Of a stretch of DNA of 64,000 bases, positions 18,879 through 29,782 are shown piece after piece. The stretch is from an uncultured Clostridia bacterium. GTDB taxonomy: Bacteria > Bacillota > Clostridia > Christensenellales > Borkfalkiaceae. Under the pieces are notes generated by a model. The model did not search any database. It had not been told where the DNA came from and saw only the letters and a list, made by a program, of their open reading frames with translations. A program made the translations under genes and the position numbers. The stretch is taken from the NCBI GenBank assembly GCA_944338165.1, contig CALVLN010000005.1, forward strand, positions 62,001 to 126,000. The letters are read 5' to 3'. How positions within the stretch are numbered: position 1 is the stretch's first letter; every line of letters begins with the position of its first letter.

Positions 18879-20293
18879 CGCATCGCCCGCGGGAGATACG
18901 CGATGAGATCGGATGCGTCCGGCGCATACTCTCCCATCTCCGCCGCGGCGAGCTCCCCCGCCTTCCCGCAGAGATAAGCCGCAACGCAGCACGCCTCAAA
19001 GGGCGGGACGCCCCGTCCGACGGTGCCCGCGAGGAAGCCCGCGAGCACGTCGCCGCTGCCGCCGCGCGCCTGCGCGGGCGAACCCGTGACGTTGACCGCC
19101 GTCCGCGCGCCGTCCGTGATGAGGGAACGGCATCCCTTTAAAAGCAGCGTCACGCCGTATTCCTCCGCAAACCCGCGCGCCGTTTCGGCAAGGCGCGGGC
19201 GGAGCTCCTCCACCGTACAGCCTGTAAGGCGGGAAAATTCCTTGAGATGCGGCGTCAGAATGACGGCGCATTCCTTTTGTTTCAAGACGTCCGCGCCGCA
19301 GCGGGCGAGCGCGTTGAGCGCATCCGCATCCAGGACGAGCGTGCCGCGGTAGCCGTGCAGCAATGCGCAGATGCGCGCATACAGCGCCTCGCCTGCCCCC
19401 GCGCCCATGCCGAGCGCAAGGCAGTTGCAGGACGGCACCTTCTCCGTGCGGCAGAGCACGGCGGCGGGAAGTTTCCCCACGCAGAGCGGATAGAACGCCT
19501 CCCCCGCCATCCATTTGGTATAACCGACGCCCGATTTCAGGCAGGCGCCCGCCGCGAGAAACGCCGCCCCCGGGAAGGCGGGATCGCCCGCCTCCACCGC
19601 GGCGCTGCCGTAATCGCCCTTGTTGGTGTTGCGTTTTTTGGGAGGAAAGAAAGGACGCACGTCGTCCGCTTCCCACACCTCCATGCCGCCGCCGGCAGGG
19701 ATGCCGATATCGGCGACGGAGATCTCCCCCGCCGCGTCCGCGCCGTCTTCCAAAAGAAGGCACGCCTTCAGCTGCCCCATACAGACGGTCTCCCGCGCCG
19801 CGACGCAGGGAGAATACGCGACGCCGTTTTCCCCAAGCCCGCTGGGAATGTCGGCGGAAACGACGTACCCGCCGCAGGAATTGATAAATTCGATGAGCGC
19901 GCGCGCCTCCCCTTCCGGCGCGCGGGAAATGCCCGTGCCGAGCACGCAGTCCACAAGCAGCGCATACCGCCGCCGCGGGATGCGCCGCAAAAGCTCGCCC
20001 GGATACGCTTGCCGGGCGAGCGCCGCCGCCGCGGAAAACGCCCCGGCAAGGCACAAAACCTGCACTTCCCTGCCGCGTTCGCAGAGGATGCGCGCCGCGA
20101 CAAACCCGTCGCCGCCGTTGTTGCCGCCGCCGCACACAAAGAGCGGCGGCTCCCCCGTCCGTTCCATGGCGCGCTCCACGGCGTCCGCAAGCGCTTTGCC
20201 CGCACGCTCCATGAGCACGCCCGCAGGCGTTCCGCCCGCGATCGCCGCGGCATCCGCCGCCCGCATCTGTTGATTGGTATAGCAATATTTCAT
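18806..20293 (-). CDS. nnr: Bifunctional NAD(P)HX epimerase / ADP-dependent NAD(P)HX dehydratase
   Basis: A 495-residue metabolite-repair enzyme that restores damaged (hydrated) NADH and NADPH. The N-terminal YjeF_N epimerase domain (1-210) has LFVCGGGNNGGDGFVAAR and DCVLGTGISR. The C-terminal dehydratase domain (from about 225) has NTNKGDYGSAAVEAG, LDADALNALA, ILTPHLKEFSRLTG, and the nucleotide-binding GSPAQARGGSGDVLAG. ATG 20293 overlaps the birA stop codon. The last 25 codons run antisense through the end of the convergent membrane-protein gene, giving an unusual Arg/Ser/Thr-rich tail. Confidence 0.94.
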   Translation of the reverse strand: MKYCYTNQQMRAADAAAIAGGTPAGVLMERAGKALADAVERAMERTGEPPLFVCGGGNNGGDGFVAARILCERGREVQVLCLAGAFSAAAALARQAYPGELLRRIPRRRYALLVDCVLGTGISRAPEGEARALIEFINSCGGYVVSADIPSGLGENGVAYSPCVAARETVCMGQLKACLLLEDGADAAGEISVADIGIPAGGGMEVWEADDVRPFFPPKKRNTNKGDYGSAAVEAGDPAFPGAAFLAAGACLKSGVGYTKWMAGEAFYPLCVGKLPAAVLCRTEKVPSCNCLALGMGAGAGEALYARICALLHGYRGTLVLDADALNALARCGADVLKQKECAVILTPHLKEFSRLTGCTVEELRPRLAETARGFAEEYGVTLLLKGCRSLITDGARTAVNVTGSPAQARGGSGDVLAGFLAGTVGRGVPPFEACCVAAYLCGKAGELAAAEMGEYAPDASDLIAYLPRAMRQAAECPNRRTARETSTSAAPAIR

Positions 20294-20982
20294 GATGTCT
20301 CCGCCCTGATGCTGACTTCCGCCGCCGAAAGCAGGCGCAATTCCCCTTCGGCGGTGCGCACGCACAGCCGCCCGTCCTCCGTTACCCGCAGCGCCGTGAC
20401 GCGCTGCGTCCCGCCGCGTTCGGTGATAAAGACCTCTTCCCCGAGGTAGGCAAGGCGGGAAAAATATTCCTGCGGCTGCGTCCTGCGGGAGAGCTCCCCG
20501 ATGAGCGCCTCCCGCGCTTCCGCCGCGGAAACGCGCCGTCCCGCCGCCTCCGTGAGACTGACGGCGATGCCGCCGAGCGACGTAAGGTCGTTTTCCGCAT
20601 TCAGCCCGATGCCGACGATGCTCGCGCGCAAAAATTTCCCCGAGAGCACGTTTTCGATGAGGATGCCGCTCAGCTTTTTCCCGCCGGACAGCACGTCGTT
20701 GGGCCATTTGATGCGCGCGGATACGCCGAACCGTTCCGCCGCCCTGCAGACGGCCGCCGCCGCGTGCATCATGACGCGGAAGCTCTGCGCGGCGGGAAAC
20801 CGTTCGTAAAAGGTGAGCGCGGAGAGATACACCCCGCCCTTCCCCGAAAGAAAGGCGCGGCCCTTGGTGCCCTTGCCGCCCGTTTGCTCGTCCGCGCAGA
20901 CGACGACGTCCTCCCCGCCCGAAAGGTAGCGGCGGATATATTCGTTGGTGGAACCGACCGAAGATAGCAATTCAATCTTCAT
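20290..20982 (-). CDS. birA: Biotin--[acetyl-CoA-carboxylase] ligase, no DNA-binding domain
   Basis: A 230-residue group I biotin protein ligase. It begins MKIELLSSVGSTNEYIRRYL, with the substrate-sensing GSTN, followed by ADEQTGGKGTKGRAF (the biotinyl-AMP loop, here GGKGTKGR where GRGRRGR is common) and IKWPNDVLSGGKKLSGIL. The SH3-like C-terminal domain covers the last 50 residues. It lacks the N-terminal winged helix of dual-function BirA repressors, so it should not regulate transcription. The frame is open well upstream, but homology starts at this ATG. It overlaps recX by 11 bases and nnr by 4. Confidence 0.93.
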   Translation of the reverse strand: MKIELLSSVGSTNEYIRRYLSGGEDVVVCADEQTGGKGTKGRAFLSGKGGVYLSALTFYERFPAAQSFRVMMHAAAAVCRAAERFGVSARIKWPNDVLSGGKKLSGILIENVLSGKFLRASIVGIGLNAENDLTSLGGIAVSLTEAAGRRVSAAEAREALIGELSRRTQPQEYFSRLAYLGEEVFITERGGTQRVTALRVTEDGRLCVRTAEGELRLLSAAEVSIRAETS

Positions 20983-21586
20983 CCGTCTCACCGTAAGCGC
21001 GCAGCACCTCTCTTGCCGTATCGTGATCGTATCCCTTGGAAATGAGATACGCATATCCTTTGCGCAGCCCGTTCCCGTCCGCCTGTTTTCCGCGCATGTA
21101 TTTTTCCAGCACCTTCCGCGCGCTCTCCGCCTCGCCCGTGATAGAAGAAAGCGCCGCTTCCACCGCCTCTTCCCCGACGCCCTTTTTTCTGAGTTCGGCG
21201 GCGATGAGGCGGCTCCCCTTCTTCTTGCCCGCGCTCTCCGCATAGGCGCGCGCGTAGGCAACGTCGTCGAGATATCCGTACTCGCGCATCTTGCCGACGA
21301 CGTGATCGCAGACGTCGGGAAGATACCCCTTGCGGCGGAGGTGTTCGCGGATCTGCCGTTCCGTCTTCATGGACAGCGAGATAAAGGAGAGCGCCTTATC
21401 GAGCGCGCTCATCTTTTCGCTTTCAAGCTGCATTCGGGAGAGCTGCGCCTCCGTCACCGCATCCCCCGCCTTCAGCCGGTACCGCATGACGGTTTCCAGC
21501 TTCATGCCGCAGAGAAACCTGCCGTCCGCATAGAGGTTGCAGCGCGTTTTATCCTTTTTCTGCGGCGTGATCGCCGTGATCTCCAT
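20972..21586 (-). CDS. recX: Regulatory protein RecX
   Basis: A 204-residue helical-repeat protein that modulates RecA filaments. Family stretches include ALSFISLSMKTERQIREHLRRKGY, VGKMREYGYLDDVAYARAY and GSRLIAAELRKKGV, plus the third repeat LRKGYAYLISKGYDHDTAREVL. It is the first gene of recX-birA-nnr and has its own sigma-A promoter. recA is not in the window. Confidence 0.94.
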   Translation of the reverse strand: MEITAITPQKKDKTRCNLYADGRFLCGMKLETVMRYRLKAGDAVTEAQLSRMQLESEKMSALDKALSFISLSMKTERQIREHLRRKGYLPDVCDHVVGKMREYGYLDDVAYARAYAESAGKKKGSRLIAAELRKKGVGEEAVEAALSSITGEAESARKVLEKYMRGKQADGNGLRKGYAYLISKGYDHDTAREVLRAYGETDED

Positions 21587-21616
21587 ATCTCAGACCTCGC
21601 GTTTTGATTCGGTTAC

Positions 21617-21645
21617 AGTATACCGCAAATGCGGCAAAATGTCAA
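21617..21645 (-). promoter_or_regulatory. Sigma-A promoter of recX-birA-nnr
   Basis: Minus-strand TTGACA (21640-21645), 17-bp spacer, TATACT (21617-21622). Confidence 0.85.
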
Positions 21646-21657
21646 CGGACGAAAAAA

Positions 21658-21688
21658 AACGCCCGCCGGCTGCGGCGGACGTTTTTTT
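21658..21688 (-). terminator. Terminator of clpB
   Basis: ACGCCCGCCG / CGGCGGACGT hairpin with a T run on either strand, 2 bases past the clpB stop. Confidence 0.8.
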
Positions 21689-21689
21689 C

Positions 21690-24275
<2,586 letters not shown>

Positions 24276-24301
24276 AGCCGGTTCCTCCTTTCAGGGGATG
24301 G

Positions 24302-24328
24302 TTGGCACTCTCTTCAAAAGAGTGCTAA
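24302..24328 (-). promoter_or_regulatory. CIRCE operator for HrcA
   Basis: TTGGCACTC, 9 bases, GAGTGCTAA: one mismatch from the TTAGCACTC-N9-GAGTGCTAA consensus. It lies between the -10 box (TATAAT, 24344-24349) and the clpB ribosome site. Confidence 0.93.
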
Positions 24329-24376
24329 CTTCTTTTCTCTATTATTATAACGCAGTTGCGGGCGGCTTAAACGGCA

Positions 24377-24413
24377 GAAAAACGCGCGGGGCAGAAATTT
24401 TTCCGCCCCGCGC
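24377..24413 (-). terminator. Terminator of the 24429-25223 lipoprotein
   Basis: GCGCGGGGC / GCCCCGCGC hairpin followed on the minus strand by GTTTTTCTG. Confidence 0.8.
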
Positions 24414-24428
24414 AGACCGCGTGTCACA

Positions 24429-25223
24429 TTATAAATAGGCATTGAACCCGTAGCCAAAATTCGTCTCCAGGCGCAGTTCGCCGTCCCCGATGTCCTGTTT
24501 TTTCACCTCGAGGACGACCGCCCAGTCGCTCGCCGCCGTCATGTTGCCGTCTTCAAGCCGGATGTCGATGACGATATCGTACCCCCGCCGCTCCATGGTG
24601 ACGGAACGGAAATAACCGCCCATATTGCTGCGGGAAGCGATGATGACGACGAGCGCCTTTGCCTGCGAACGCTCGCCGCCGCCCGTAAAGAAATCCTCCC
24701 CGTACGAGAGCGCCCCTTCCGGGAACTGCCCGCTGACGGCCTGCCACGCTTCCGCCGAGGCGATGACGGAGAAGGTATACATCCCGCCGTTCCTGAAATC
24801 AGCCTCGGCAAAGGCGACTCTGCAGTCGATCGGCTGCGATGGTTCCGCGGGCTCCTCCGCGATCTCCTTTGCGGTAAAGATAAGATCCGCCGCATGCGCG
24901 GGCATGATGAAATTGCACGCGTAAAACTCCTCGCCCGATCCGTCGGAGAGAAGATCGAGCCACAGCCTGTCCGCGTCGAGATAGGCGCAGACCTCATATC
25001 CTTCCGCGGCGCAGACGCGCGCCTCCACCCGCTCGCCCGCGGGATACGATCCCTGCAGGGGCGCGTACAGCTCGAGCGGCGCGGGAAGCGTGAGCGTCAG
25101 ACGGCAGCACTCCTGCCCGTCAGGTCCCCCCTCTTCCCGCGGCGCGCAGGCGGAAAGCGCAGCACCTGAAAGGAGAAACAAGACCGCACAGAAAATTCCT
25201 GCGATGCGCTTGCATGCGTTCAT
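24429..25223 (-). CDS. Lipoprotein of unknown function
   Basis: A 264-residue lipoprotein starting MNACKRIAGIF (ATG 25223 behind AAGGAGA), with lipobox ALSAC and lipidated Cys26. The middle part contains CRLTLTLPAPLELYAP. The C-terminal 120 residues (SVIASAEAWQAVSG to VVLEVKKQDIG) alternate strands in a way that weakly recalls the PrcB C-terminal domain, where a conserved S-x-G-GY stretch is found (here RSNMGGYFRSV). That resemblance is not strong enough for a name. It sits 37 bases behind ilvE in the same direction and ends in its own terminator. Confidence 0.65.
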   Translation of the reverse strand: MNACKRIAGIFCAVLFLLSGAALSACAPREEGGPDGQECCRLTLTLPAPLELYAPLQGSYPAGERVEARVCAAEGYEVCAYLDADRLWLDLLSDGSGEEFYACNFIMPAHAADLIFTAKEIAEEPAEPSQPIDCRVAFAEADFRNGGMYTFSVIASAEAWQAVSGQFPEGALSYGEDFFTGGGERSQAKALVVIIASRSNMGGYFRSVTMERRGYDIVIDIRLEDGNMTAASDWAVVLEVKKQDIGDGELRLETNFGYGFNAYL

Positions 25224-25260
25224 GAATGTCTCCTTTAAGCGCGCGGCGGCGCGGGCCTTT

Positions 25261-26322
25261 TTATCCGATGTATTTTCTCCAACCGTAAACGTCTTCTTTC
25301 GTTCCGTACTGGATGCCCGTGATGGTATCGTACAGCATGCGGGTGATCTCCCCCATCCTGCCGCCGTTGATGGGATAGTCCTTCCCCTGATAGCGGATGA
25401 GCCCGACGGGCGAGATGACCGCCGCCGTGCCCGTGCCGAACGCCTCGTCCAGCGTGCCGTTTTCCGCCGCGGCGACGACTTCCTCAATGGAGATGCGGCG
25501 CTCGCTGACGCGATATCCCCGGTCGCGCAAGATCTGCAGGCAGCTCTTCCTGGTGATGCCGGGCAGGATGGACCCGACGAGCGCGGGCGTTACGACCTCC
25601 CCGCCGATGACGAAGAAGATGTTCATGCTGCCCACTTCCTCGACGTACTTCTTTTCCGCCGAATCCAGCCAGAGCACCTGGTCGAACCCCTTTTCTTCCG
25701 CCTCCTCGCCCGCCTTCATGGACGCGGCGTAATTGCCGAGGCACTTTGCCTCGCCCGTGCCGCCGAGCGCCGAGCGCGCATAATAGCTTTCCACGATGAG
25801 TTTGGTGGGCTCCAGCCCGTGCGCGTAGTAGCTGCCGACGGGCGAAAGGATGATGAAGAAGAGATATTCCGTGGAGGCGTGCACGCCGAGCATGACGCGC
25901 GTCGCCACGATGGTCGGGCGGATGTACAGCGCCGTGCCGGGCGCAGACGGGATCCAGCCCTTTTCCAGCTTCAGCAGCTCCTCCAGCCCCTCTTCGGCGA
26001 GCTCCGCGGGAAACTGCGGGATGCACATGCGCTCGCAGGAGCGGTTCATGCGCGCCCAGTTTTCATCGGGGCGGAAGACGCAGACGGAGCCATCCGGCTG
26101 CAAAAACGCCTTCATGCCCTCGAAGACGCCCTGCGCATAGTGGAAAATGGTGGTGGCGAGATCGAACTTCACGGGTTCGTTGGGCTCGATCTTTGCGTCA
26201 TGCCAGCCTTCTTCCTTGGTGTACTTCATCGTAAACATGTAATCGGTAAAGTACTGCCCGAAACCGAGGGAGGAATCCAGCTTCGGCTTCTGCTTTAAGA
26301 CGGTTCTGGGAATCACTTGCAT
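25261..26322 (-). CDS. ilvE: Branched-chain-amino-acid aminotransferase
   Basis: A 353-residue fold-type IV PLP enzyme that interconverts Leu, Ile and Val with their 2-oxo acids. It is the long (BCAT-like) form, with FGQYFTDYMFTM near residue 21 and IFHYAQGVFEGMKAF. The PLP lysine is in GGTGEAKCLGNYAASM (about residue 192), and GTGTAAVISPVG binds the phosphate group. The start is ATG 26322. A TATAAT at 26363-26368 could be its own promoter, though it may also be read from tyrS-yigZ. No leader peptide or T-box precedes it. Confidence 0.95.
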   Translation of the reverse strand: MQVIPRTVLKQKPKLDSSLGFGQYFTDYMFTMKYTKEEGWHDAKIEPNEPVKFDLATTIFHYAQGVFEGMKAFLQPDGSVCVFRPDENWARMNRSCERMCIPQFPAELAEEGLEELLKLEKGWIPSAPGTALYIRPTIVATRVMLGVHASTEYLFFIILSPVGSYYAHGLEPTKLIVESYYARSALGGTGEAKCLGNYAASMKAGEEAEEKGFDQVLWLDSAEKKYVEEVGSMNIFFVIGGEVVTPALVGSILPGITRKSCLQILRDRGYRVSERRISIEEVVAAAENGTLDEAFGTGTAAVISPVGLIRYQGKDYPINGGRMGEITRMLYDTITGIQYGTKEDVYGWRKYIG

Positions 26323-26374
26323 AGTTAGCCTCTTTTTGCGGATTTATTCCGCCTTTTCCTCTATTATAATACAA

Positions 26375-27016
26375 TTATGCGTCTTTTTCAAGCGGAAACG
26401 GGAAAAAATAAGTCGTTTTTTCCGCGATCGTCACCCTGCCGTTGAGGGCATCCGTGAGCGACGAAGAAAACGCGTCCCGCTCCCCCGCGCGGACGGCGAC
26501 GGTGAGACGAACGTCCGTGCCGTATTCCTGCGAGAGCACGCGCACGCCGCGGGCGGAAAGAAAGCGCTGGAGCGCATCCGTCTGCGGATACCCGACGGAA
26601 ATCTGCAGCTCGGAACATTCCGCATAGCAGCGCCTGTCCGCCGCGGCGAGAACGTCCGACGCCGCCGAAGAATAGGCGCGCACCAGCCCGCCCGCGCCGA
26701 GCTTGACGCCGCCGAAATAACGCACCACGGCGACCGTGGTTTCAAACAGTTTTTGGGCGCGGATGACGCCGAGGATGGGCATCCCCGCCGTCCCCTGCGG
26801 CTCGCCGTCGTCGGAAAAACGCAATTCGTTGCCGAGACGGTCGCTGACGTACGCCCAGCAGACGTGCGTCGACAGCGGATGCAGCGCGCGCACCTCGTTT
26901 AAGAACGCGCGCGCCCGTTCCTCCCCCGCCGTATGCGCGGCGTAAGCGAGGAAGCGGGACCTTTCCACCACGCGCTCGCTCTCGGCGCGACCTTCCAAGC
27001 TCAGGTATTCCATCAC
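26375..27016 (-). CDS. YigZ/IMPACT family protein
   Basis: A 213-residue protein of the UPF0029/YigZ family (Bacillus YvyE). The N-terminal Impact domain contains KSRFLAY-like [42 protein letters not shown] and [20 protein letters not shown], the family signature. A ferredoxin-like C-terminal domain (DUF1949 type) follows. The start MMEYL overlaps the tyrS stop codon (27013-27016), so it is co-translated with tyrS. The molecular role of this family in bacteria is not settled. Confidence 0.92.
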   Translation of the reverse strand: MMEYLSLEGRAESERVVERSRFLAYAAHTAGEERARAFLNEVRALHPLSTHVCWAYVSDRLGNELRFSDDGEPQGTAGMPILGVIRAQKLFETTVAVVRYFGGVKLGAGGLVRAYSSAASDVLAAADRRCYAECSELQISVGYPQTDALQRFLSARGVRVLSQEYGTDVRLTVAVRAGERDAFSSSLTDALNGRVTIAEKTTYFFPFPLEKDA

Positions 27017-28206
27017 GCCCGCACGATCTTCACGTGCACTTTTTTGCCCTTATGCAGGATAAACTCGCCCGAGGGAAGCGGCAGATTGGGATCGGTCACC
27101 TTCTCCTCGCCGAGGGCGACGCCGCCCTGCTGGATGAGACGGCGCGCTTCGCCGTTGGACTTGCACAGCCCGCAGGCGACGAGCGCCGCGGTGACCGTGG
27201 CGGTATCGGCGGGGATGACCTTTTCCGGCATCTCGCCTTCGCCGCCGAAGGCTGCTTTGGCCTCGGCGCGCGCCTTTTCCGCCTTTTCCTGCCCATGCAC
27301 CATCTTGGTGAGCTCGAAGGCGAGCACTTCTTTGGCGGCGTTCATGCGCTCGTCCTGATACTTCGTGAGTTCCGCGATCTCTTCCAGCGGCAAAAACGTG
27401 AGGAGCTTCATGCACTTCTCCACGTCGGCATCCGCCGTATTGCGCCAATACTGGTAAAACTCGTAAGGCGACGTCTTGGTTTCGTCCAGCCAGACGGCGC
27501 CCTTCTGCGTCTTGCCCATTTTCTTGCCCTCGCTCGTCGTGAGCAGGGTGAAGGTCATGGCAAAGGCGGGCTTGCGCTCTTTTCTGCGGATGAGGTCGGC
27601 GCCCGCGAGGATGTTGCTCCACTGATCGTCGCCGCCCAGCTCGAGCGCGCAACCGTACTTTTTGAAGAGCACCAGAAAATCATACGCCTGCATGAGCATA
27701 TAGTTGAATTCGAGGAAGGAAAGCCCGCGTTCCATGCGGCTCTTGAAGCACTCCGCCGTCAGCATCTTGTTGACGGAAAAATGCACGCCGATCTCGCGCA
27801 GAAAGCCGATGTAATTGAGGTCCATCAGCCAATCGGCGTTGTTGACGACGACGGCGCCGTTTTCGCCCTCGAAGCTGATAAAGCGCGACATCTGCTTTTT
27901 GAAGCATTCCACGTGATGATCGATGGTCTCGCGCGTCATCATGGAGCGCATATCCGTCCGGCCGGACGGATCGCCGATCATCGCCGTGCCGCCGCCGATG
28001 AGAATGATGGGCTTGTGCCCCGCGTTCTGCATGTGCTTCATGGCGACAAGCTGCATGAAGTGCCCGACGTGCAGGCTGTCCGCCGTGGGGTCGAACCCGA
28101 TGTAAAAGGGAACGCTCTCCCGGCCGAGCATCTCATAAAGATCCTCTTCAAATACCGTCTGTTTGATGAAGCCCCGCGCGCGCAGGGTATCCATTACGTT
28201 TGCCAT
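27013..28206 (-). CDS. tyrS: Tyrosine--tRNA ligase
   Basis: A 397-residue class I synthetase. The HIGH-like motif is in [12 protein letters not shown]. The tyrosine pocket is seen in [11 protein letters not shown] and GGDDQWSN, the KMSKS equivalent is [10 protein letters not shown], and the C-terminal S4 RNA-binding domain covers about residues 330-397. ATG 28206 is preceded by GGAGGAAACC. The frame is open for 41 more codons, but that stretch contains a terminator hairpin and is not coding. The 190-base leader carries a Tyr-rich mini-gene and a terminator, which suggests attenuation by tyrosine supply. Confidence 0.96.
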   Translation of the reverse strand: MANVMDTLRARGFIKQTVFEEDLYEMLGRESVPFYIGFDPTADSLHVGHFMQLVAMKHMQNAGHKPIILIGGGTAMIGDPSGRTDMRSMMTRETIDHHVECFKKQMSRFISFEGENGAVVVNNADWLMDLNYIGFLREIGVHFSVNKMLTAECFKSRMERGLSFLEFNYMLMQAYDFLVLFKKYGCALELGGDDQWSNILAGADLIRRKERKPAFAMTFTLLTTSEGKKMGKTQKGAVWLDETKTSPYEFYQYWRNTADADVEKCMKLLTFLPLEEIAELTKYQDERMNAAKEVLAFELTKMVHGQEKAEKARAEAKAAFGGEGEMPEKVIPADTATVTAALVACGLCKSNGEARRLIQQGGVALGEEKVTDPNLPLPSGEFILHKGKKVHVKIVRA

Positions 28207-28268
28207 GGTTTCCTCCGAATGGTTGTATTGCTTGAAGCGCCCCCGACGCGCGCCGCGCACGGACGGGC

Positions 28269-28305
28269 AAAAGAAAAAGGGCCAACGCTTTGCGCGCAAG
28301 CCCTT
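28269..28305 (-). terminator. Leader terminator (attenuator) upstream of tyrS
   Basis: Minus-strand hairpin with 12-position arms AAGGGCTTGCGC and GCGTTGGCCCTT (one mismatch, two G-T pairs), loop GCAAA, then TTTTTCTTTT. It lies 63 bases before tyrS. A competing pair, TTGCGCG (28329-28323) with CGCGCAA (28296-28290), would break this stem and act as antiterminator. Confidence 0.8.
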
Positions 28306-28339
28306 CCGTTCCGAATTGTGTACGCGCAAAAAATCCGTA

Positions 28340-28396
28340 TCATGCCATACGGTAATACGCGTAGATGACCGTAGAATTGTAAGCCGTGGTCTTCAT
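28340..28396 (-). CDS. Tyr-rich leader peptide of tyrS (18 residues)
   Basis: Mini-gene [18 protein letters not shown] with four Tyr codons (residues 6, 12, 14, 15) out of 18, ending in TGA at 28340-28342. It starts 9 bases downstream of a perfect sigma-A -10 box, so it would be the first thing translated, probably on a leaderless message. Immediately after it come a small hairpin (CCGTAT / ATACGG, spanning the stop codon), an antiterminator arm and the terminator at 28269-28305. This is the layout of trp/phe-type ribosome-mediated attenuation: lack of charged tRNA-Tyr would stall the ribosome at the Tyr codons and let tyrS be transcribed. Inferred from sequence only. Confidence 0.7.
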   Translation of the reverse strand: MKTTAYNSTVIYAYYRMA

Positions 28397-28405
28397 AACA
28401 GCTTT

Positions 28406-28434
28406 ATTATACCGCCCCGCCGCCCGTTTGTCAA
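28406..28434 (-). promoter_or_regulatory. Sigma-A promoter of the tyrS leader
   Basis: Minus-strand TTGACA (28429-28434), 17-bp spacer, TATAAT (28406-28411). Confidence 0.9.
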
Positions 28435-28439
28435 ACGTT

Positions 28440-28637
28440 TCAGCCAACTTTTTCCGACGGCGCGCGCCCGCCGCGCGCCCATTCCGCCCGCTCGATCACG
28501 TTGAGCCCGGAAAGCCGCAGGAACCTCTCCAGCATCTCCTCCGTCGAGCATGCCTCCTTCAGCCTCTCCGCCAGCATCCCGTCCAGCGCCTGTGCGCGCG
28601 CCCTTCTCGCTCGTTCGATCACTGCTTCTGCACTCAT
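28440..28637 (-). CDS. Small helical protein of unknown function
   Basis: A 65-residue protein starting MSAEAVIERARRARAQALD behind AAGGAGG. It is predicted almost wholly helical and rich in Arg, Ala and Glu, with no signal peptide or membrane segment. It is divergent from the WYL regulator; its stop codon lies 6 bases before the -35 box of the tyrS leader. A good ribosome site is the main support. I do not recognise the family. Confidence 0.5.
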   Translation of the reverse strand: MSAEAVIERARRARAQALDGMLAERLKEACSTEEMLERFLRLSGLNVIERAEWARGGRAPSEKVG

Positions 28638-28675
28638 GTTTGCTTTCCTCCTTGATTTCGGCCCCATTGTATCAC

Positions 28676-28703
28676 AGATATGTTGACATATATTGTCATA
28701 TCT
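28676..28703. promoter_or_regulatory. Inverted repeat over the WYL regulator promoter
   Basis: AGATATG, 14 bases, CATATCT. It covers the -35 box and spacer of the promoter at 28683-28711 and is a likely autoregulatory operator. Confidence 0.5.
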
Positions 28704-28711
28704 GCTATACT
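28683..28711 (+). promoter_or_regulatory. Sigma-A promoter of the WYL regulator
   Basis: TTGACA (28683-28688), 17-bp spacer, TATACT (28706-28711). Confidence 0.85.
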
Positions 28712-28749
28712 TTTTTTAGCAAATCATTCTTTTTTTTCGGAGAATTGCC

Positions 28750-29679
28750 GTGAAATATCAAATCATGATCGATATCCTGTTTACCCTGCTCAGCAAGCGC
28801 CGCTCGAGCGCCGGCGAACTCGCCGCAAAATTCGGCGTTTCGCAGCGCACCGTTTACCGCTACCTCGACGAAATGACGATCGCGGGCATTCCCATCGACG
28901 TCAGGCGCGGCGCGGGCGGCGGCGTGTTTATCTCCGACGCCTTCAAGCTCCCCAAAGGGTTCATGACGCAGAAGGAATACGGCAAGACCATAGAAGCGCT
29001 GCTCGCGCTCAAGGGGCAGATGCCCGACGACGGCGCGATCGACTCCGCCCTTGAAAAACTTTCCGCGCAGGTCAAGTCGGAAAAGCAGGACCTCACCATC
29101 TCGGGCAACATTCTGGTCGACAGCGGCTCCTGGGGGGATACGCGGCAGTTTTCCGACAAACTCGCCCTCGTGGAGCGCGCCGTGGAAGAACGCGAAGCGC
29201 TGCGCATCGACTACGTCTCCCGCGAGGGGGAACGCTCGCAGCGCAAGATCCTGCCCCACCTGCTCGTCTACAAACAGAACATCTGGTATGTGTACGCATA
29301 CTGCACCAAGCGCAGCGATTTCCGCCTCTTCAAACTGGGGCGGATGCTCGCCGTGATCAAGACGGGCGAGACGTTCACGCCCCTGCCCTTCTCGCGCGAG
29401 CAGGTCCCGCTCACCTTCTGGCACAGCGAGGAACATAACGTCGAAGCCGAATTTCTCATTGCGCCCGTAGCGCTACCCTTTGCCGAGGAATGGCTGGGCA
29501 TCGAGAACATCCGCGAGCGGGGCGGGCAGTATTTTGCGGAAGTCTCCCTCCCGGACGATGCTTCGCTCGTCGGCAAGATCTTGTCCGCGGGGGCGGGCCT
29601 TGCCGTGCTCGCGCCGGAAGAGCTCAGATCGCGCGTCACCCTGGAAGCAAGGCGCATTGCCGAACGCTATCGGGACTGA
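28750..29679 (+). CDS. HTH/WYL-domain transcriptional regulator
   Basis: A 309-residue regulator. The N-terminal DeoR/HTH_11-type helix-turn-helix (residues 5-60) has SSAGELAAKFGVSQRTVYRYLDEM. The central WYL domain (about 135-220) has LRIDYVSREGERSQRKILPHLLVYKQNIWYVYAYC, and the C-terminal WCX-like extension covers the rest. WYL domains sense nucleic acids or nucleotides and often control stress or defence genes. The start is GTG 28750 with a GGAGAA site. An inverted repeat overlaps its promoter, and a small unknown gene is divergent. No obvious partner operon is adjacent, so it may act mainly at a distance. Confidence 0.9.
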   Translation: MKYQIMIDILFTLLSKRRSSAGELAAKFGVSQRTVYRYLDEMTIAGIPIDVRRGAGGGVFISDAFKLPKGFMTQKEYGKTIEALLALKGQMPDDGAIDSALEKLSAQVKSEKQDLTISGNILVDSGSWGDTRQFSDKLALVERAVEEREALRIDYVSREGERSQRKILPHLLVYKQNIWYVYAYCTKRSDFRLFKLGRMLAVIKTGETFTPLPFSREQVPLTFWHSEEHNVEAEFLIAPVALPFAEEWLGIENIRERGGQYFAEVSLPDDASLVGKILSAGAGLAVLAPEELRSRVTLEARRIAERYRD

Positions 29680-29703
29680 CCGCGCCCCTAACGGGAAAAA
29701 GCA

Positions 29704-29746
29704 AAGCACTCCGAACGCCCTGCAAAGCGTTCGGAGTGCTTTTTTC
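29704..29746. terminator. Terminator of the WYL regulator gene
   Basis: AAGCACTCCGAACGC / GCGTTCGGAGTGCTT hairpin with loop CCTGCAAA and a T run. The A run on the other side could also terminate the convergent lipoprotein gene. Confidence 0.9.
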
Positions 29747-29782
29747 GGGAGATCCCCGTATCTTATGTCGGTTTGCGCCCGC

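Noticed and set aside
24421..24440. TGTCACATTATAAATA as another copy of the TATTATG repeat
   Set aside because: Only half the core matches, the arms do not pair, and it overlaps a stop codon.
27013..28329. Longer tyrS starting at 28329
   Set aside because: The extension runs through the leader terminator and lacks homology; ATG 28206 has a consensus ribosome site.
28207..28396. T-box riboswitch before tyrS
   Set aside because: No T-box (TGGGTGGTACCGCG-like) or AGTA specifier-loop elements were found; the leader instead has a Tyr-rich mini-gene and a terminator.
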